Of a DNA stretch of 64,000 nt, positions 9,896 to 20,638 are shown piece after piece. Numbering within the stretch: the stretch's first letter is position 1; each line of letters starts with the position of its first letter. Under the pieces are notes generated by a model. That model saw nothing but the letters and a program-made list of their open reading frames with translations, was not told the origin of the DNA and made no database searches. The stretch is from Saccharomycopsis malanga (lineage: Eukaryota; Ascomycota; Saccharomycetes; Ascoideales; Saccharomycopsidaceae): the NCBI GenBank assembly GCA_004014935.1, contig CP025325.1, positions 2,108,001 to 2,172,000 on the forward strand. The letters run 5' to 3'. Both the position numbers and the translations under genes were made by a program.

Positions 9896-10819
9896 ACTCA
9901 AGTTATGTATCATACTGATATAGTATCTTGTAATCCACTGGGTCATCCGGCTCAGTGGTTAATACTTTCAGACAAGAGAAAAAGATCTGGCATGATAATT
10001 TAGCAAATAGCACTCTCGAAGAAGAGAAAAAGACCTAACAGGCTCTTGAGTTCGATTCCCAACTACAAACTATTTTTATTCTCTGCTTTTACGATGTTGA
10101 GCAGGCAAGTGTAGCTGTCTGAAATACGGCCTAGACCAAAGCCTAGTGCTTACTTTCGACCAATTGGGTGCGAGTATTATGATCAACGGGACATGAGTAG
10201 GTCTTAGCAAGTCCCTTTAGACATCGCACGTATATACGAAACTGATATGTACTGGGCTCCAAATATATAATATTATTTATTATAGCGTCTTATATAATGA
10301 CTAAAACTATTAATGGTATATAGAATGTTGTTGGTCTTGATATGACGTGTCGTTTATGATTTAAATTTGCTTTTTAGTAATGCTTTGAAAGGTATACGAC
10401 AAAAACAAAGTTGCCTTATCAAGAAAAACAATTTCTTGAATAAACCAAAGCAAGATACACTTTCAATTTTGAAATTTCAACAGAAGGGTTAGCATTGTAA
10501 AGCTTATTTTTTAGTCGAAACGTTCTGTGTAATTTAAATATAAAAGATGAATACACTAAATTGTAGACAAGTATAATTAACAAAAGTGAAACAAAATTTC
10601 ATGTTTATTAACAAAGTCAAGGCTGAAAAAACAGACATATTTAAGGCATAAGTTGTCAATTACCATCATATTGATCAATTATACAACAACTTTTTGAATA
10701 AATTGACTAATTAATTATAGAGCATACCATTTAGTTAGTGCCCTTGTATAATAGTAAAACCAAACGTTAAACCTTTAAGGTTACTTTGTAATTAGATTTA
10801 TATACCGCATATTGCACAC
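9896..10819. other. Spacer containing the best-preserved SINE-like copy
   Basis: Convergent spacer between MED6 and HCR1. The element at 9935-10280 is described separately. From 10300 to 10819 there is only AT-rich DNA with no gene, RNA box or repeat that I can support. Confidence 0.5.
9935..10280 (+). mobile_element. tRNA-derived SINE-like element, copy B (full length, with target-site duplication)
   Basis: The head has an A-box-like CCGGCTCAGTGGTTAATA (about 9948-9965) and a perfect B-box match GTTCGATTCC (10050-10059), giving an internal Pol III promoter. The shared body follows (CTGCTTTTAC, GTAGCTGTCTGAAA, CCTAGACCA, CAAGTCCCTTTAGACAT, TATATACGAAACTG, TACTGGGCTC), then an AT-rich TATTATTTAT tail. 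Degenerate direct repeats flank it: TATAGTATCTTGTAAT (9919-9934) and TATAGCGTCTTATATAAT (10281-10298). The A-B spacing (about 100 nt) is stretched by a partial internal duplication of an AAGAGAAAAAGA(T/C)CT block. A T5 run at about 10072 could weaken Pol III read-through. Confidence 0.72.
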
Positions 10820-11629
10820 CTACATGAAATCATCATCATCAAAGTCGTCATAGTTGGTGGTGTCTGCAAAATCGTCCTTTTTGAAGGCGCCTCCAAGGTT
10901 AATGTTACCTTTACCCTTCTTCTTACCAGCACCTCCTGTACTTGTTCCGCCAGCTTTAGCTAACCTAGCTTGTCTTTCTGCTCTTTCCTTCTCCTTTATG
11001 ACTACATTCAAAGTACTAACAACTTTTCTGGAGTTTTCAACAGACAATGGTTTTACCAAGTCTCTAATTAAATCGATAGCTAAGCCATTACTGTAGTGAA
11101 CCAATGACTGATCAGCAAGCTGCTGGAATACAGGTGTCAATGCCTTTCTCAATTTCTCGTAATCAGCCTTAGTTTCAGGTTGAAAAATAGGATGATCTGT
11201 GATAGGAGTGTCTGCAGTTAAAGTCTGGCTCTTTGCCGCTTTAGCAGCTTCTTGTTCTGCTCTAAGCGCTTTGGCTCTTGGATGTTCATTGAGGTCTTCC
11301 GCTACACCTAAACTACCAAATAAATCAGCAGCATTGTTGAGATCAGCTTCTAACTCCGCCTTCTTCAAAAGTTGTTTTCTAATGGCTGGATCAGCAGTAT
11401 CAAACGCTTTAGCCTCGGCTTCCTTCTTCTTTCTTGCAGCATCTTTCTTAGCTTTAGCTTCGGCTACTTTCTTCTGTTCTTCTTGCTTCTTCTTTCTTTT
11501 TTCAGCCTCTTCATCGACGTCCCACGAGTCGCCATCCAATAATGGCTCATCGTTTTCTTCCTCCCAGTTGTCTAAAAGAGCTTCGTCCTTATTGGTAGGA
11601 ACATCAAAATCTTCGTCGTCCCAACTCAT
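10820..11629 (-). CDS. HCR1: eIF3j subunit
   Basis: Substoichiometric eIF3 subunit that binds the 40S subunit, promotes start-site recognition and helps ribosome recycling. The 269-aa protein has the acidic N-terminal eIF1A-binding stretch ([11 protein letters not shown]... with [22 protein letters not shown]), a long Lys/Ala/Glu coiled coil (about 43-85) and the eIF3j core DLFGSLGV...[26 protein letters not shown] and an acidic [10 protein letters not shown] end follow. All are diagnostic of Hcr1, and the length equals the S. cerevisiae protein (265). It is cytoplasmic and divergent from SAP30. Confidence 0.96.
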   Translation of the reverse strand: MSWDDEDFDVPTNKDEALLDNWEEENDEPLLDGDSWDVDEEAEKRKKKQEEQKKVAEAKAKKDAARKKKEAEAKAFDTADPAIRKQLLKKAELEADLNNAADLFGSLGVAEDLNEHPRAKALRAEQEAAKAAKSQTLTADTPITDHPIFQPETKADYEKLRKALTPVFQQLADQSLVHYSNGLAIDLIRDLVKPLSVENSRKVVSTLNVVIKEKERAERQARLAKAGGTSTGGAGKKKGKGNINLGGAFKKDDFADTTNYDDFDDDDFM

Positions 11630-11983
11630 GATCTTTAAGTATTAATAGAATTCAATTCGATAATTGAAAGCTGTTTTCAGAATTTATTGATACTTGTGCC
11701 CTTCTTGGTATTCTTTAATTTATTCTCCAGTGGAAAAAAATTACAGGGACGGAATTGTCTAGAAAGTCGGAATTCCGTTACGGTGATGAAGAAGTGAGTT
11801 ACCGTACTGGCAGCCGCACTGATCTACGGTTTATCCGCCCAATACCGATGAGAACGTTATTATCAGGACTAGATGGTCTTCTCTTATGTAATATTGACTA
11901 TCTATTTTGCAAGTATATGCATAGTATACTATTCCATTGGTATCAACATTCATCGTTCTCAACTATTCTCAAGATAACCTATA
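11630..11983. promoter_or_regulatory. Divergent HCR1/SAP30 promoter
   Basis: 354 bp with a palindromic CGGAATTCCG at about 11768-11777 and two oppositely oriented TTACGGT/TTACCGT words nearby. No canonical TATA box was seen. There is no gene between the two ATGs. Confidence 0.4.
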
Positions 11984-12535
11984 ATGGCACCTAGAAACAA
12001 TCGAGAAACCACTGCTTCTTTGGAAACAGAAGCTCGACATGCCAACATTACCAGTCATAGCAATTCTGCTCACAGTGGCACCCATCCTGCAGCTCGTACG
12101 TCTAGCAAGACTAAACAGCAGGCATTGAAACAAGCTCAGGAAGAGTTTTTGGCACGTCATATCAATTCTAATGGGCCTCAGGACCAGGATCCTGTTGACC
12201 CTCTTGACTTCGAAAGCTTCCCCGTGGAAGTGCTCAATAAGTATAAGCGAAAATACAATCTAGACTCTCCCGAAGCAATGACATCTTATGCCAGAATGTT
12301 AGACTCTGATGTTGGCAATAAAACTTTCACCCAAAGAAATTCACACCGTGTAACCAAGCCTCAGTTGGCCGAAGCTGCAAAGAAACATTTTCTAGCCCAT
12401 AATGTCAAAGAAAGTGATGTTCTTGCTAATTTCATTTATACTATCAACAATGAAAGTAAGTATTTCTTTAGTCTTAAGTATCTATTTCTGCGCACTACTA
12501 ACCTGGGTCAGATAAAACATTCAAGCTTACGTTTT
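11984..12535 (+). CDS. SAP30: Sap30-like subunit of the Rpd3-Sin3 deacetylase, spliced (join 11984-12455, 12510-12535)
   Basis: Nuclear bridging subunit of Rpd3L. The C-terminal Sin3-binding region is clear: DPLDFESFPVEVLNKYKRKY, LDSPEAMTSYARML, then KPQLAEAAKKHFLAHNVKESDVLANFIYTIN, matching the end of S. cerevisiae Sap30. Unspliced, the frame runs on into non-homologous sequence. Splicing GTAAGT (12456) to CAG (12509) with a perfect TACTAAC branch point (12494-12500) replaces that with a short exon. The C-terminus becomes NENKTFKLTF, parallel to the KKKFKMEF-type end of the S. cerevisiae protein. The mature product is about 165 aa. Confidence 0.88.
12456..12509 (+). other. 54-nt spliceosomal intron near the 3' end of SAP30
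   Basis: 5' splice site GTAAGT, branch point TACTAAC at 12494-12500, and 3' splice site CAG only 9 nt beyond the branch motif. Phase 1. Removing it restores the conserved family C-terminus. 3'-terminal introns are uncommon in budding yeasts, where most lie near the start codon. Confidence 0.85.
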
Positions 12536-13103
12536 AAAGTCAGTGAGTGCAGTTTTCTGGTATTCACTTTATTTTGATCTTTTGTTTTCTGTATTATGCA
12601 AAAGAGTTTCGAAAACTTTCCGTTCGTTATAACTTCAGTTCATCCACTAATATGTGATTAAAGCTTACTATAAGCCTCTATTATATACTTCTTATACGAT
12701 ATACTATAAATACAAAGTTTCCTTATACTTAGGTAGTAGCTAGATTCTTTACTTTTTTGATTCTCATATTCTTAGGATACTGGGAAGGGCAATGTAATAT
12801 TCCGTGGTCACTTCATACTTTCTTAGTTCAGGCAGCTGCCCTATTTCTACGAATTCTCCTATGAATTAACTTAATACAAAACCTTTTATATATCTCATTT
12901 TTGTTAGTCCATCAAAACTTAATAAACACTGCATCCACACATGCCTAATTCTTTTCATAAGTTTTTATGTCATTTTCAATAGCTAAATCGAACTTTACAT
13001 TTATAATTCATTCAAAGAAATAATACACGAGTAAGAGCAAATCAAATCTGAAATGTATTGAGCATCTAAATCGCAACAATAAAACTGAAAAAAAAAAAAA
13101 AAA

Positions 13104-13136
<33 letters not shown>

Positions 13137-13175
13137 CACTTAAATAATACAATAAAAACTATAAAAACCGAAAAC
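12536..13175. other. Convergent spacer with A-run and (AAT)n microsatellite
   Basis: 640 bp between SAP30 and the first chitin synthase. It contains an A-run followed by about nine AAT units (13088-13132). Nothing else is recognisable. Confidence 0.6.
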
Positions 13176-16100
13176 TCACAATCTTCTCCGGTGGAAAATA
13201 CGTGATACCAAATACGACATTGAGCCTATAAATCTAACACCAGCAAGCACTGCAACAAGCCATAAGATAACGGTCAAATACGTTGTGGCATTTGTGCCTC
13301 CAGTTGGGTCGTCCTCGGAGACTGTTTTGCTCAGAGGAGCACCCCCAATATTCATCACCAAAGCAATGAGTACACCATTGGAGATACACCAGACTAACAC
13401 CACCATTGATCTAACAAACTGATAGTAGTCGCCTTTTTCCTCGGCAAGCTTCTTCTTACGTTCTTTCTCACGACGAGCAATTTCTTCTGGAGACTGTGGT
13501 TCTTCTTCTACTTCATCACCAGGGATAACATTGATCATGTCTTCTTCTTTTTGGAAAAGCTTATCAACCTCATCAGCAGTAGTAGGAATGTCTAAAACAA
13601 TACCTTTACCACCTTCAGCCTTTTTCACACTACTCAAACCTCCACCGGATCCGTCATCGCCCTTGGTACCCCAGGAAATATCATGAATGTTACAGAAGGC
13701 GTAAATGTTCAAGATATTAATATAGGCTGGTGACAAGAGCAAGTACTGAATAAAAGATGTAATCATATGCCAAGGTTGACCATAAAGGACCGAGGAAACA
13801 ATATAAAGAACATAAGTTGAACCCATGGAAATGACCAAATCTCTAAAGTTACTGTTTTTGGCAAAATCACCTACTGTCAACTTACCATCTTTTTTACCGT
13901 TTGCAATGACAGTTTTTACTGATTTGACCGAAAGCCATACAGCACAGAAAATCATATAACCCATCATTACCGCGTATATCAATGTGACCACCCAGTAAGC
14001 TTTTTTCGTACCTTTTGGTTTGTTACCAAAAGCGAAGATGAAAACACTCATAGTACAAGCAACATATAGCCAAAGAAGAATAATAGCAATGATTTTACCT
14101 GGCTTGAAGAACATGAACCCATCGTCAGCAGACAAAGCAAGAGTCAAAATTCTAAAGACCAAAAAGAACGAACCAACTGAAAACCAAGAGATAATAATAT
14201 TGACAGTATTGTAAAGAAACTCTAACTGAAGCGCCAATTTACGAGGAAAGGAATGCGATGACCGATAAATTTTTCCAAAATGAACAATAGAATAAACAGC
14301 AGCAAAGAACGAACCATTTAACCATCTTCTTCTCTGTGATATAAATTCGGGCAATTGATCAGGCACATCGGTGGCAGCGGCAGCAGTGTTGACATAACGA
14401 AGCACCCAATTAGAGTTTTTCTTGGTGACTATTTCAAAACATAAAATACGATCTTCAGCCAAATACATGTTGTTAGCAAATAAATCGTGTTTTTCTTCAG
14501 ACTTATGTAAAGTCTCACCTTTGAAATAAGCCTCCAAAGGACCATGGCCTGTAATCTCATCGTTTTTTAAAGCTTCAAATCGGTAAGCCGAAAAGGCACC
14601 TGGTAAGACACTGATAAATCCAAACGTAGATTCAGTAGGTTTATCTAAAATGTTTGACATTTTATATTCAAAGTTTTGACCAGCCACCAATAAACCACTG
14701 AAAAATCCATTATATAAAAATTTTCCATGAGGACCCAACATGGCTTTGATTTCACCACAGGCACCACCCACGTTTGGATTCAAATGGAACTCTCTCCATA
14801 ACTTGAATATAGATTTCTTCGTAGGCTCTGTACCAGCATCAAATAAAACTATGACATCGGGTTGTAAGGCTGGTGCTAAAGCTTGGAAACACCAACGGTG
14901 AGAATTAATCTTTTTTTGATTCTTTTCTTTCAAAGCAAAGATCAATTGTACAGGGATGACATCATCATATTCTAAATTCACCTTGTCAGTGACAGAAGCA
15001 ATATTGGCCAATGTAGTATGCTCGTATAAATGGCATGTCACATCCTTTTTCAACACTTTACTTTGAGCAAATCCTTCTTGATAAACACCCAAATTAGCGA
15101 GTAAAGCTCTAGCACGAGGATTGATCTTAGTGCGCCCATCACTGACAACAGCAACAACCACCTTCTTCCATCCTTCTGGGCCCCAATGTTCTTTGTCTGC
15201 CTTGGTACACAAATATTTCAAATTGTCGAAAACACCTTTCAAAGTTCTTCCCAATAAAATGTCGTCCTCATTATACATGGTAATGACAATCATCATTTCA
15301 CAAGGAGTTCTTGGAATTTTGAATAATTGTTGTCTAAGGGTGAACCGATCAAACAAGAATCTTTCTGGTTCACTTGTAACAGCCGTATATTTCATACGAA
15401 CAAATTCAGCTGCTTGGCGAGCAGGATCCTTAGCAATCCGATACTTTGCTGCAAGCTTATTAGGAATAGGACAATCAAGAGCCAAATTACCCAAAAACAA
15501 AGCATCTTCGTTGATGTTGTCTTCATCATCGTCTGTGCCAGCCGTACCAGGACGATGTTCTTGTTGTTGCAGTAGAAGGTATTGAGACTGAGGATCATCG
15601 GTGAATTGGCCTTGGCTCATATTGTTGTTATTAACCTGTTCAAATTGACCTTGGATTTGGTTCTGTAAATTTTGATCCACTCCAGCACCAATGTTCTGTG
15701 ATAAAAACACACCTTGACTGAACAAGTTTGAGAGAGAAGCCCCCGTTTTAGCAGGTGCTCCAAGAGTAATGGGGTTCATCTGGTTATCATACAACATCAC
15801 AGAAGACGAAAGAGGATTAACCTGATACGAGTCACCTTCAATAGCAAACTGGGGTCTATCTTGAAATATGTTTGCAAGATTGGATTGTGAATTGTTATTT
15901 TCAAACGAGCCATCGTATCCGGTATGCTGCATGTCAGAAGGGATATTCAATCTGCCATCTTGACTGGCATTAGCATGCAACGCGTGTTGTAAGGCACTGT
16001 CAGTGTCATTAGTAAACGGGTTAGGATGGAATGGATCTTCTGTAGTAGCATAAGAATAATTTGTAGTTGTAGGGCCGAGATTCGTATCTGTTGGACGCAA

Positions 16101-16592
16101 ACTACTATAGCTAGTGTCACCAGGAGTGAGATGGCTACTACCTAAAGTAGTGTTTCCTTGGTTCAAATGACTATTACTGAATGAAGGTTCTTGGGGCAAT
16201 GGACGAGGTACTGGAGGACGAACATCATTCAAAGGAATAGTTTCAGCATAAGCAGTTGGCTCGGCAGAAAAAAGTTCAACGCCAGGCTGATTTTGTCTTC
16301 GATTCTGCTGTTCATACTGATAATGCGGATGCCCTACACCAATAGTTCCATCCGTTGGCTGTGGAGTGAGTCCAAAAGAATATTGAGACGATGAAAAAGT
16401 CCCTGCTGTATGCTGTGGAGCCTCTGGTTGGCCATATTGGTTATTGTATCTCAGAGTCGGCACATACGAAGTATGTTCATTAGTTCCTGTCAAGTGAACA
16501 GCCTGTTGTGGAAGTTGAGGCAACTGAGGAATGTCCTCTTGTTCTTCCTGTTGATTATTAAGATTAGTGTAACCTTTCCGATTTCCGCTCAT
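13176..16592 (-). CDS. Chitin synthase, class I-like (upstream member of a tandem pair)
   Basis: Plasma-membrane GT2 glycosyltransferase making chitin from UDP-GlcNAc. A disordered Gln/Asn-rich N-terminus (about 370 aa) precedes the CHS1-type domain. The domain shows LRQQLFKIPRTPCEMM, MYNEDDILLGRTLKGV, SDGRTKINPRARALL, KKINSHRWCFQAL, the EDR motif in YLAEDRILCFE (about 714) and QRRRWLNGSFFA (about 754). A C-terminal membrane domain with several helices follows. The frame extends upstream to a TTG, so I chose the first ATG (16592; 1138 aa), which opens MSGNRKGY. A TATATAAG lies about 70 bp further upstream. The catalytic region is very close to the gene downstream of 17.8 kb, so they are duplicates, comparable to the Candida CHS2/CHS8 pair. 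Confidence 0.9.
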   Translation of the reverse strand: MSGNRKGYTNLNNQQEEQEDIPQLPQLPQQAVHLTGTNEHTSYVPTLRYNNQYGQPEAPQHTAGTFSSSQYSFGLTPQPTDGTIGVGHPHYQYEQQNRRQNQPGVELFSAEPTAYAETIPLNDVRPPVPRPLPQEPSFSNSHLNQGNTTLGSSHLTPGDTSYSSLRPTDTNLGPTTTNYSYATTEDPFHPNPFTNDTDSALQHALHANASQDGRLNIPSDMQHTGYDGSFENNNSQSNLANIFQDRPQFAIEGDSYQVNPLSSSVMLYDNQMNPITLGAPAKTGASLSNLFSQGVFLSQNIGAGVDQNLQNQIQGQFEQVNNNNMSQGQFTDDPQSQYLLLQQQEHRPGTAGTDDDEDNINEDALFLGNLALDCPIPNKLAAKYRIAKDPARQAAEFVRMKYTAVTSEPERFLFDRFTLRQQLFKIPRTPCEMMIVITMYNEDDILLGRTLKGVFDNLKYLCTKADKEHWGPEGWKKVVVAVVSDGRTKINPRARALLANLGVYQEGFAQSKVLKKDVTCHLYEHTTLANIASVTDKVNLEYDDVIPVQLIFALKEKNQKKINSHRWCFQALAPALQPDVIVLFDAGTEPTKKSIFKLWREFHLNPNVGGACGEIKAMLGPHGKFLYNGFFSGLLVAGQNFEYKMSNILDKPTESTFGFISVLPGAFSAYRFEALKNDEITGHGPLEAYFKGETLHKSEEKHDLFANNMYLAEDRILCFEIVTKKNSNWVLRYVNTAAAATDVPDQLPEFISQRRRWLNGSFFAAVYSIVHFGKIYRSSHSFPRKLALQLEFLYNTVNIIISWFSVGSFFLVFRILTLALSADDGFMFFKPGKIIAIILLWLYVACTMSVFIFAFGNKPKGTKKAYWVVTLIYAVMMGYMIFCAVWLSVKSVKTVIANGKKDGKLTVGDFAKNSNFRDLVISMGSTYVLYIVSSVLYGQPWHMITSFIQYLLLSPAYINILNIYAFCNIHDISWGTKGDDGSGGGLSSVKKAEGGKGIVLDIPTTADEVDKLFQKEEDMINVIPGDEVEEEPQSPEEIARREKERKKKLAEEKGDYYQFVRSMVVLVWCISNGVLIALVMNIGGAPLSKTVSEDDPTGGTNATTYLTVILWLVAVLAGVRFIGSMSYLVSRIFHRRRL

Positions 16593-17800
16593 GTTGCTTG
16601 ACGACAGATCTATATCTTGTATGTAAACGTCTTTTTGACACAACCTGTTATCTTATATAGGCAATGTGCCGAGATATAATAAGAAAACGATTTTCTTGAA
16701 CCACTCCTTGATATTAGCAAACAGTTGAATCACACGTAGTTGAGCCCAGGCTTGGTAAATGATGTACCCGTCAACCGCAAGCCGTCTAATTCTGCTTATA
16801 TAAGGGTCCAAACACCAACGCCCCAAACGAATGACCTGTCTTCTACTGTTGTGCTATATAAAGATTAGGTTTCTTGATCTGCAGAGTACTTTTCATGAAC
16901 GTGGCAAAGTTCTGAGACCAGACTGGTGGAGCACCCTCTAGGACGCACCCCTTTTGCAAGACCCACAATATAGTCACACTGTTATGGTAGGATTAATAGA
17001 AGCTTTGGTATACCAGGTAGAATGACAAAGACTTGAACGATGTGACAATGAGAAGAATTTTATTGGGCCGTAGCAGTTGTAGAAATATGCAGAAATGATT
17101 GTAAGCCAACAAAGAATTTATATGGTACAACTTGAGGTACGCTGCTTAACTTTGTAATGACAATAGAAAAGTGCTTGGTAAAACTCAGTGGGGAACACCC
17201 AATTTATATCCTGTTCCTCAGTATCTTCTCACTATCTTTTCGTAACCTCAATGCGTTAAAAAAAAAAGTAGAAACACTACACTTCGTTCTAGGTCGTGTT
17301 TCTGACAATTGCACTTGCTGTAGAATCACATTTAACATCGTATAAGTCGAGAATTAAACGTCGTTTCTAGTCGAGTTCTCACCTGGAATCCTGTTAGGTC
17401 TTTTTTCCCTTATTCAAATCCCCTGGTCACTGAGCTATCCTGCCCGGTGGCTCTCTGCAAAAATATCAAAATTGATATTAACATAAAAGTAACTCAGAAA
17501 ATTGGTTTGCAACTAGTAGAAGATAATGCTTGTAAGTTGGTTAGCAGACAGTTCACATAAACAAATTACGACATCTATAGCGACCACAAATAAGAGACAT
17601 TCAAGCCTACATCAATCAAATCTTACACTTAAATCTGTCAAAACAATGATCAATAAACAGTCTAGCAAAAAAAAATGATTATAATGAGAATGTAAAGCTA
17701 CTAACAAAGATGCGATAAAAAAAGGGAGGAATTTAAAAAAATAATGATAAAAAATGTGTTGTATAAATCATTATAAAGGTTTGTAGGAAAATGCAATCAA
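16593..17800. other. Chitin synthase promoter and spacer with an inverted SINE-like copy
   Basis: The promoter side has TATATAAG-type boxes at about 16660 and 16797 and CTATATAAAG at about 16854. The half nearer 17.8 kb holds copy C of the SINE-like element (17155-17456). The rest (17460-17800) is AT-rich, with A-runs and no gene. Confidence 0.5.
17155..17456 (-). mobile_element. SINE-like element, copy C (old, reverse orientation)
   Basis: Read on the minus strand, the head has a good A box (GGATAGCTCAGTGACCAGG) after a GGGC-type acceptor-like start, then the family word AAAGACCTAACAGG and a decayed B box (AGGTGAGAACTCGACT). The body matches TACGATGTT, CAGCAAGTGCAATTGTC and GAAACACGACCTAGA, then TTTTAACGCATTGAGG, equivalent to TTTTTAACACATCGGG of copy D. 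The 3' end has drifted and no clear tail remains, so it is the most diverged of the headed copies. Confidence 0.6.
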
Positions 17801-20506
17801 TCATTTCCCAAGAACCCGCAATAACAAGTAAGCAGCACACCCTATACTTCTAAAGACGGCCATAAATGCAACAGCATACAAGATAACAGTCAAGAAGATT
17901 TGTTGTTTTCTAGCCACATCACCAAAGGTCAAGACAACGGCAATGACAGCAACATTTGAAATGATCCAGGTAATAACCAATATGGATCTGACCCATGCGT
18001 AATAAAATTGAGTGTCATCATTCTTCTTGCCTTCCAGATCATCAACTTCCGGCACCATCAAAATTTCAGCTTCTTTACGATATGCGGTATCAATTTCTTC
18101 GTCAGTGGTTGGAATTTCAATTTCGAAAGTACCAGCAGCAGACTGTTTAACCACTCCCAAATCTGTTTTAATACCATCGTCACCTTTAGTACCCCATGAA
18201 ATATCGTGAACGTTACAGAACGCATAGACGTTCAAGATGTTGATATATGCTGGCGAAAGTAACAAGTATTGAACAAAAGAGGTTATCATATGCCATGGGT
18301 CCAAGAAAAGAATGGACGACACAGTATAAAGAGCATATGTTGCAAGAACAGAAATGGTCAAGTTACGAACGTATTCTTGATTCAACAAGTCTACAAACGA
18401 CACACCATCACCAGCCTTCTTCTCACTGTCAATAGTTCCAACCACAGTCTTTATGGAAAGCAAAATAGTGGCAATCAACATATACGCCATACATACAGCA
18501 TAAAAACATGTCATAGCCACGTAAGACTTCTTAGCACCTTTTGGAGTATTACCGAAAGAAAAGATAAAGGTTGTAATAGTGACCACAGCATACAACCAAA
18601 GCAAGATGTAATAAATAACTTTACCCACTGCTGGAAAGTACATGGTTTTTTCACCCATAGCATAAGTCAAGATTCTAAACACCAAAAAGAAGGAACCAAG
18701 AGAAAACCAAGAGACAGCCAAATTGAAAGCATTGTAGAAGAACTCAATGAGTAACAATACCATTCTAAGAGGATTATGATGAGATCTAAAGATCTTATAG
18801 AAATGAAAAATACCATAAATTGCAGCAAAAAAGGAACCATTCAACCATCTTCTTCTTTGCAAAATAAACTCTGTCAAGTTGTCTGGAACATCAGTTTCTG
18901 CACTGGCAGATTTGACATACTTAAGAATCCATTTGGAATCTCTTTTTGTAACAATTTCAAAACATAAAATACGATCCTCGGCTAAATACATATTGGAAGT
19001 GAAAATACCAGCACCAGTGCTGTGTAAAGTTTCACCCTTAAAATAGGCTTCTAGAGGACCGTGGCCTGTGATGTCATTCTGCAATGCTTCATAACGGTAG
19101 GCAGAGAAGGCACCCGGCAACACTGAAATGAAACCGAAGACAGATTCAGTTGGTTTATCCAAAATATTAGACATTTTATATTCAAAGTTCTGCGCAGCAA
19201 CTAATGGGTTGATCAACAACTTACCATGTGGGCCCAACATGGCTTTGATTTCACCACAAGCACCACCAACATTCTTGTTACGGTCAAATGTCTTCCACAA
19301 ATAGTAAAGAGATCTCTTTGCAGGCTCGGTACCTGCATCTAACAAGATTACAACCTTTGGTTGTAAGATAGGACCAAAAGCTTGGAAACACCATCTATGG
19401 GAATTAATTTTTTTCTGATTCTTTTCTTTCAAACAAAACAAAAGCTGGATAGGACAAGTGTCTTCATTAGTAAGTTTGACAACACCGTCTTTAACAGAAG
19501 CAATTCCTAATAAGGTTGTGTATTCATACAAGTGAGCAGTCACAGGCTTGTCGTTAACCATGTTTTTGGCGAAACCGTCTTGATAAACACCCAAACAAGC
19601 AAGCAAAGCTCTAGCACGAGGGTTGATCTTAGTACGGCCATCGCTGACAATGGCAACAACCACTTTTTTCCAACCTTCTACGCCCCAAACCTTGGATTTT
19701 CTTTTACTACATAAGTATTTAATGTTGTCAAAAACACCTTTCAAAGATCTTCCCAACAACACGTCGTCTTCGTTGTACATTGTAACAACAACCAACAATT
19801 CGCAAGGTGCTCTAGGAGGTTTGAAAAGCGGCTGTCTTAAAGTAAATCTTTGCAACGAAAACTCAGTGGGATCCGAGGTTGCAGCGGTGTATCTCATATA
19901 ACAAAACTCTCTTTCTTCGTGCTTAGTTTTGTATTGTTTCAACAAATCATTGGAAACAGGACAATCAAACACCAAGTTACCCAAGAAATCAGCCAATCTT
20001 TTCTTGGTCTTTCCTGGTTGGTCGTCATCCTGGTCATCAGTTTGAATGTAAGCAGTACCTCCAGTAGTCATTTTTGTCAAATGAGTTCCCCCAGTAGCTT
20101 GACCTTCAAATGGGTTCAACAAATTGGTGGAAGATCTGTTAACTATAGATTGATTGTCATCCAAGAAGGTGTTGGTAGGATAATAATCACCATTTACGGG
20201 CAAATTAAGAAATTCTTCATCAGCTAAAGACTGATTTGAAGTGAACAAGTTGGAATAAAATCCACCGCCTCCTGCGTTAGGTGGATATAACGAAGCTCTC
20301 AAATCAGCTGGATTATCGAAATCAGGCTGACCTAAGCCACCTGGTCTTTGAAAACCACTATCATATGTGAACTGAGACCCTCCGGTTAAAGCAGCCTTAG
20401 CCTCAGCATGTGGATCATAGTGTGAGTCCTCATAGAACTGCGCATTATTCACGTTATCCAATGGAATTCCTGCTTCCTGGCTATATACAGGCTGATGTCC
20501 CTGATA

Positions 20507-20545
<39 letters not shown>

Positions 20546-20638
20546 TTGATTCTGTCTTTGGTTCTGGTCACCGATATTCAAAGGTTGGACTTCATCATCA
20601 TAACGACGATGTGGATCTAAAGTGTTCTTGTTACTCAT
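17801..20638 (-). CDS. Chitin synthase, class I-like (downstream member of the tandem pair)
   Basis: 945-aa chitin synthase with the same order of motifs: MYNEDDVLLGRSLKGV, SDGRTKINPRARALL, KKINSHRWCFQAF, YLAEDRILCFE (about 554) and QRRRWLNGSFFA (about 594). Several C-terminal membrane helices follow. The N-terminus (about 210 aa) is shorter than in its neighbour and contains a 12-14-residue poly-Gln run encoded by a CAA/CAG-type hexanucleotide repeat (about 20503-20550 on the plus strand). That repeat is a probable site of length polymorphism. Same orientation as the other copy, 1.2 kb apart, indicating local duplication. Members of this class make septum-repair or lateral-wall chitin; the exact orthology (CHS2 versus CHS8) cannot be settled by eye. 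Confidence 0.9.
20503..20550. repeat. CTGTTG hexanucleotide repeat encoding poly-Gln
   Basis: Tandem CTGTTG units on the plus strand (CAACAG on the coding strand), giving alternating CAA/CAG Gln codons in the chitin synthase N-terminus. Confidence 0.85.

Noticed and set aside
9935-10070. Head of SINE-like copy B as a functional intron-containing tRNA gene
   Set aside because: Acceptor ends do not pair and no anticodon arm can be drawn. The same sequence recurs elsewhere joined to the same non-tRNA body.
16593-16643. Seventeen extra N-terminal codons of the first chitin synthase
   Set aside because: The extended frame begins at TTG, not ATG. The first ATG is at 16592.
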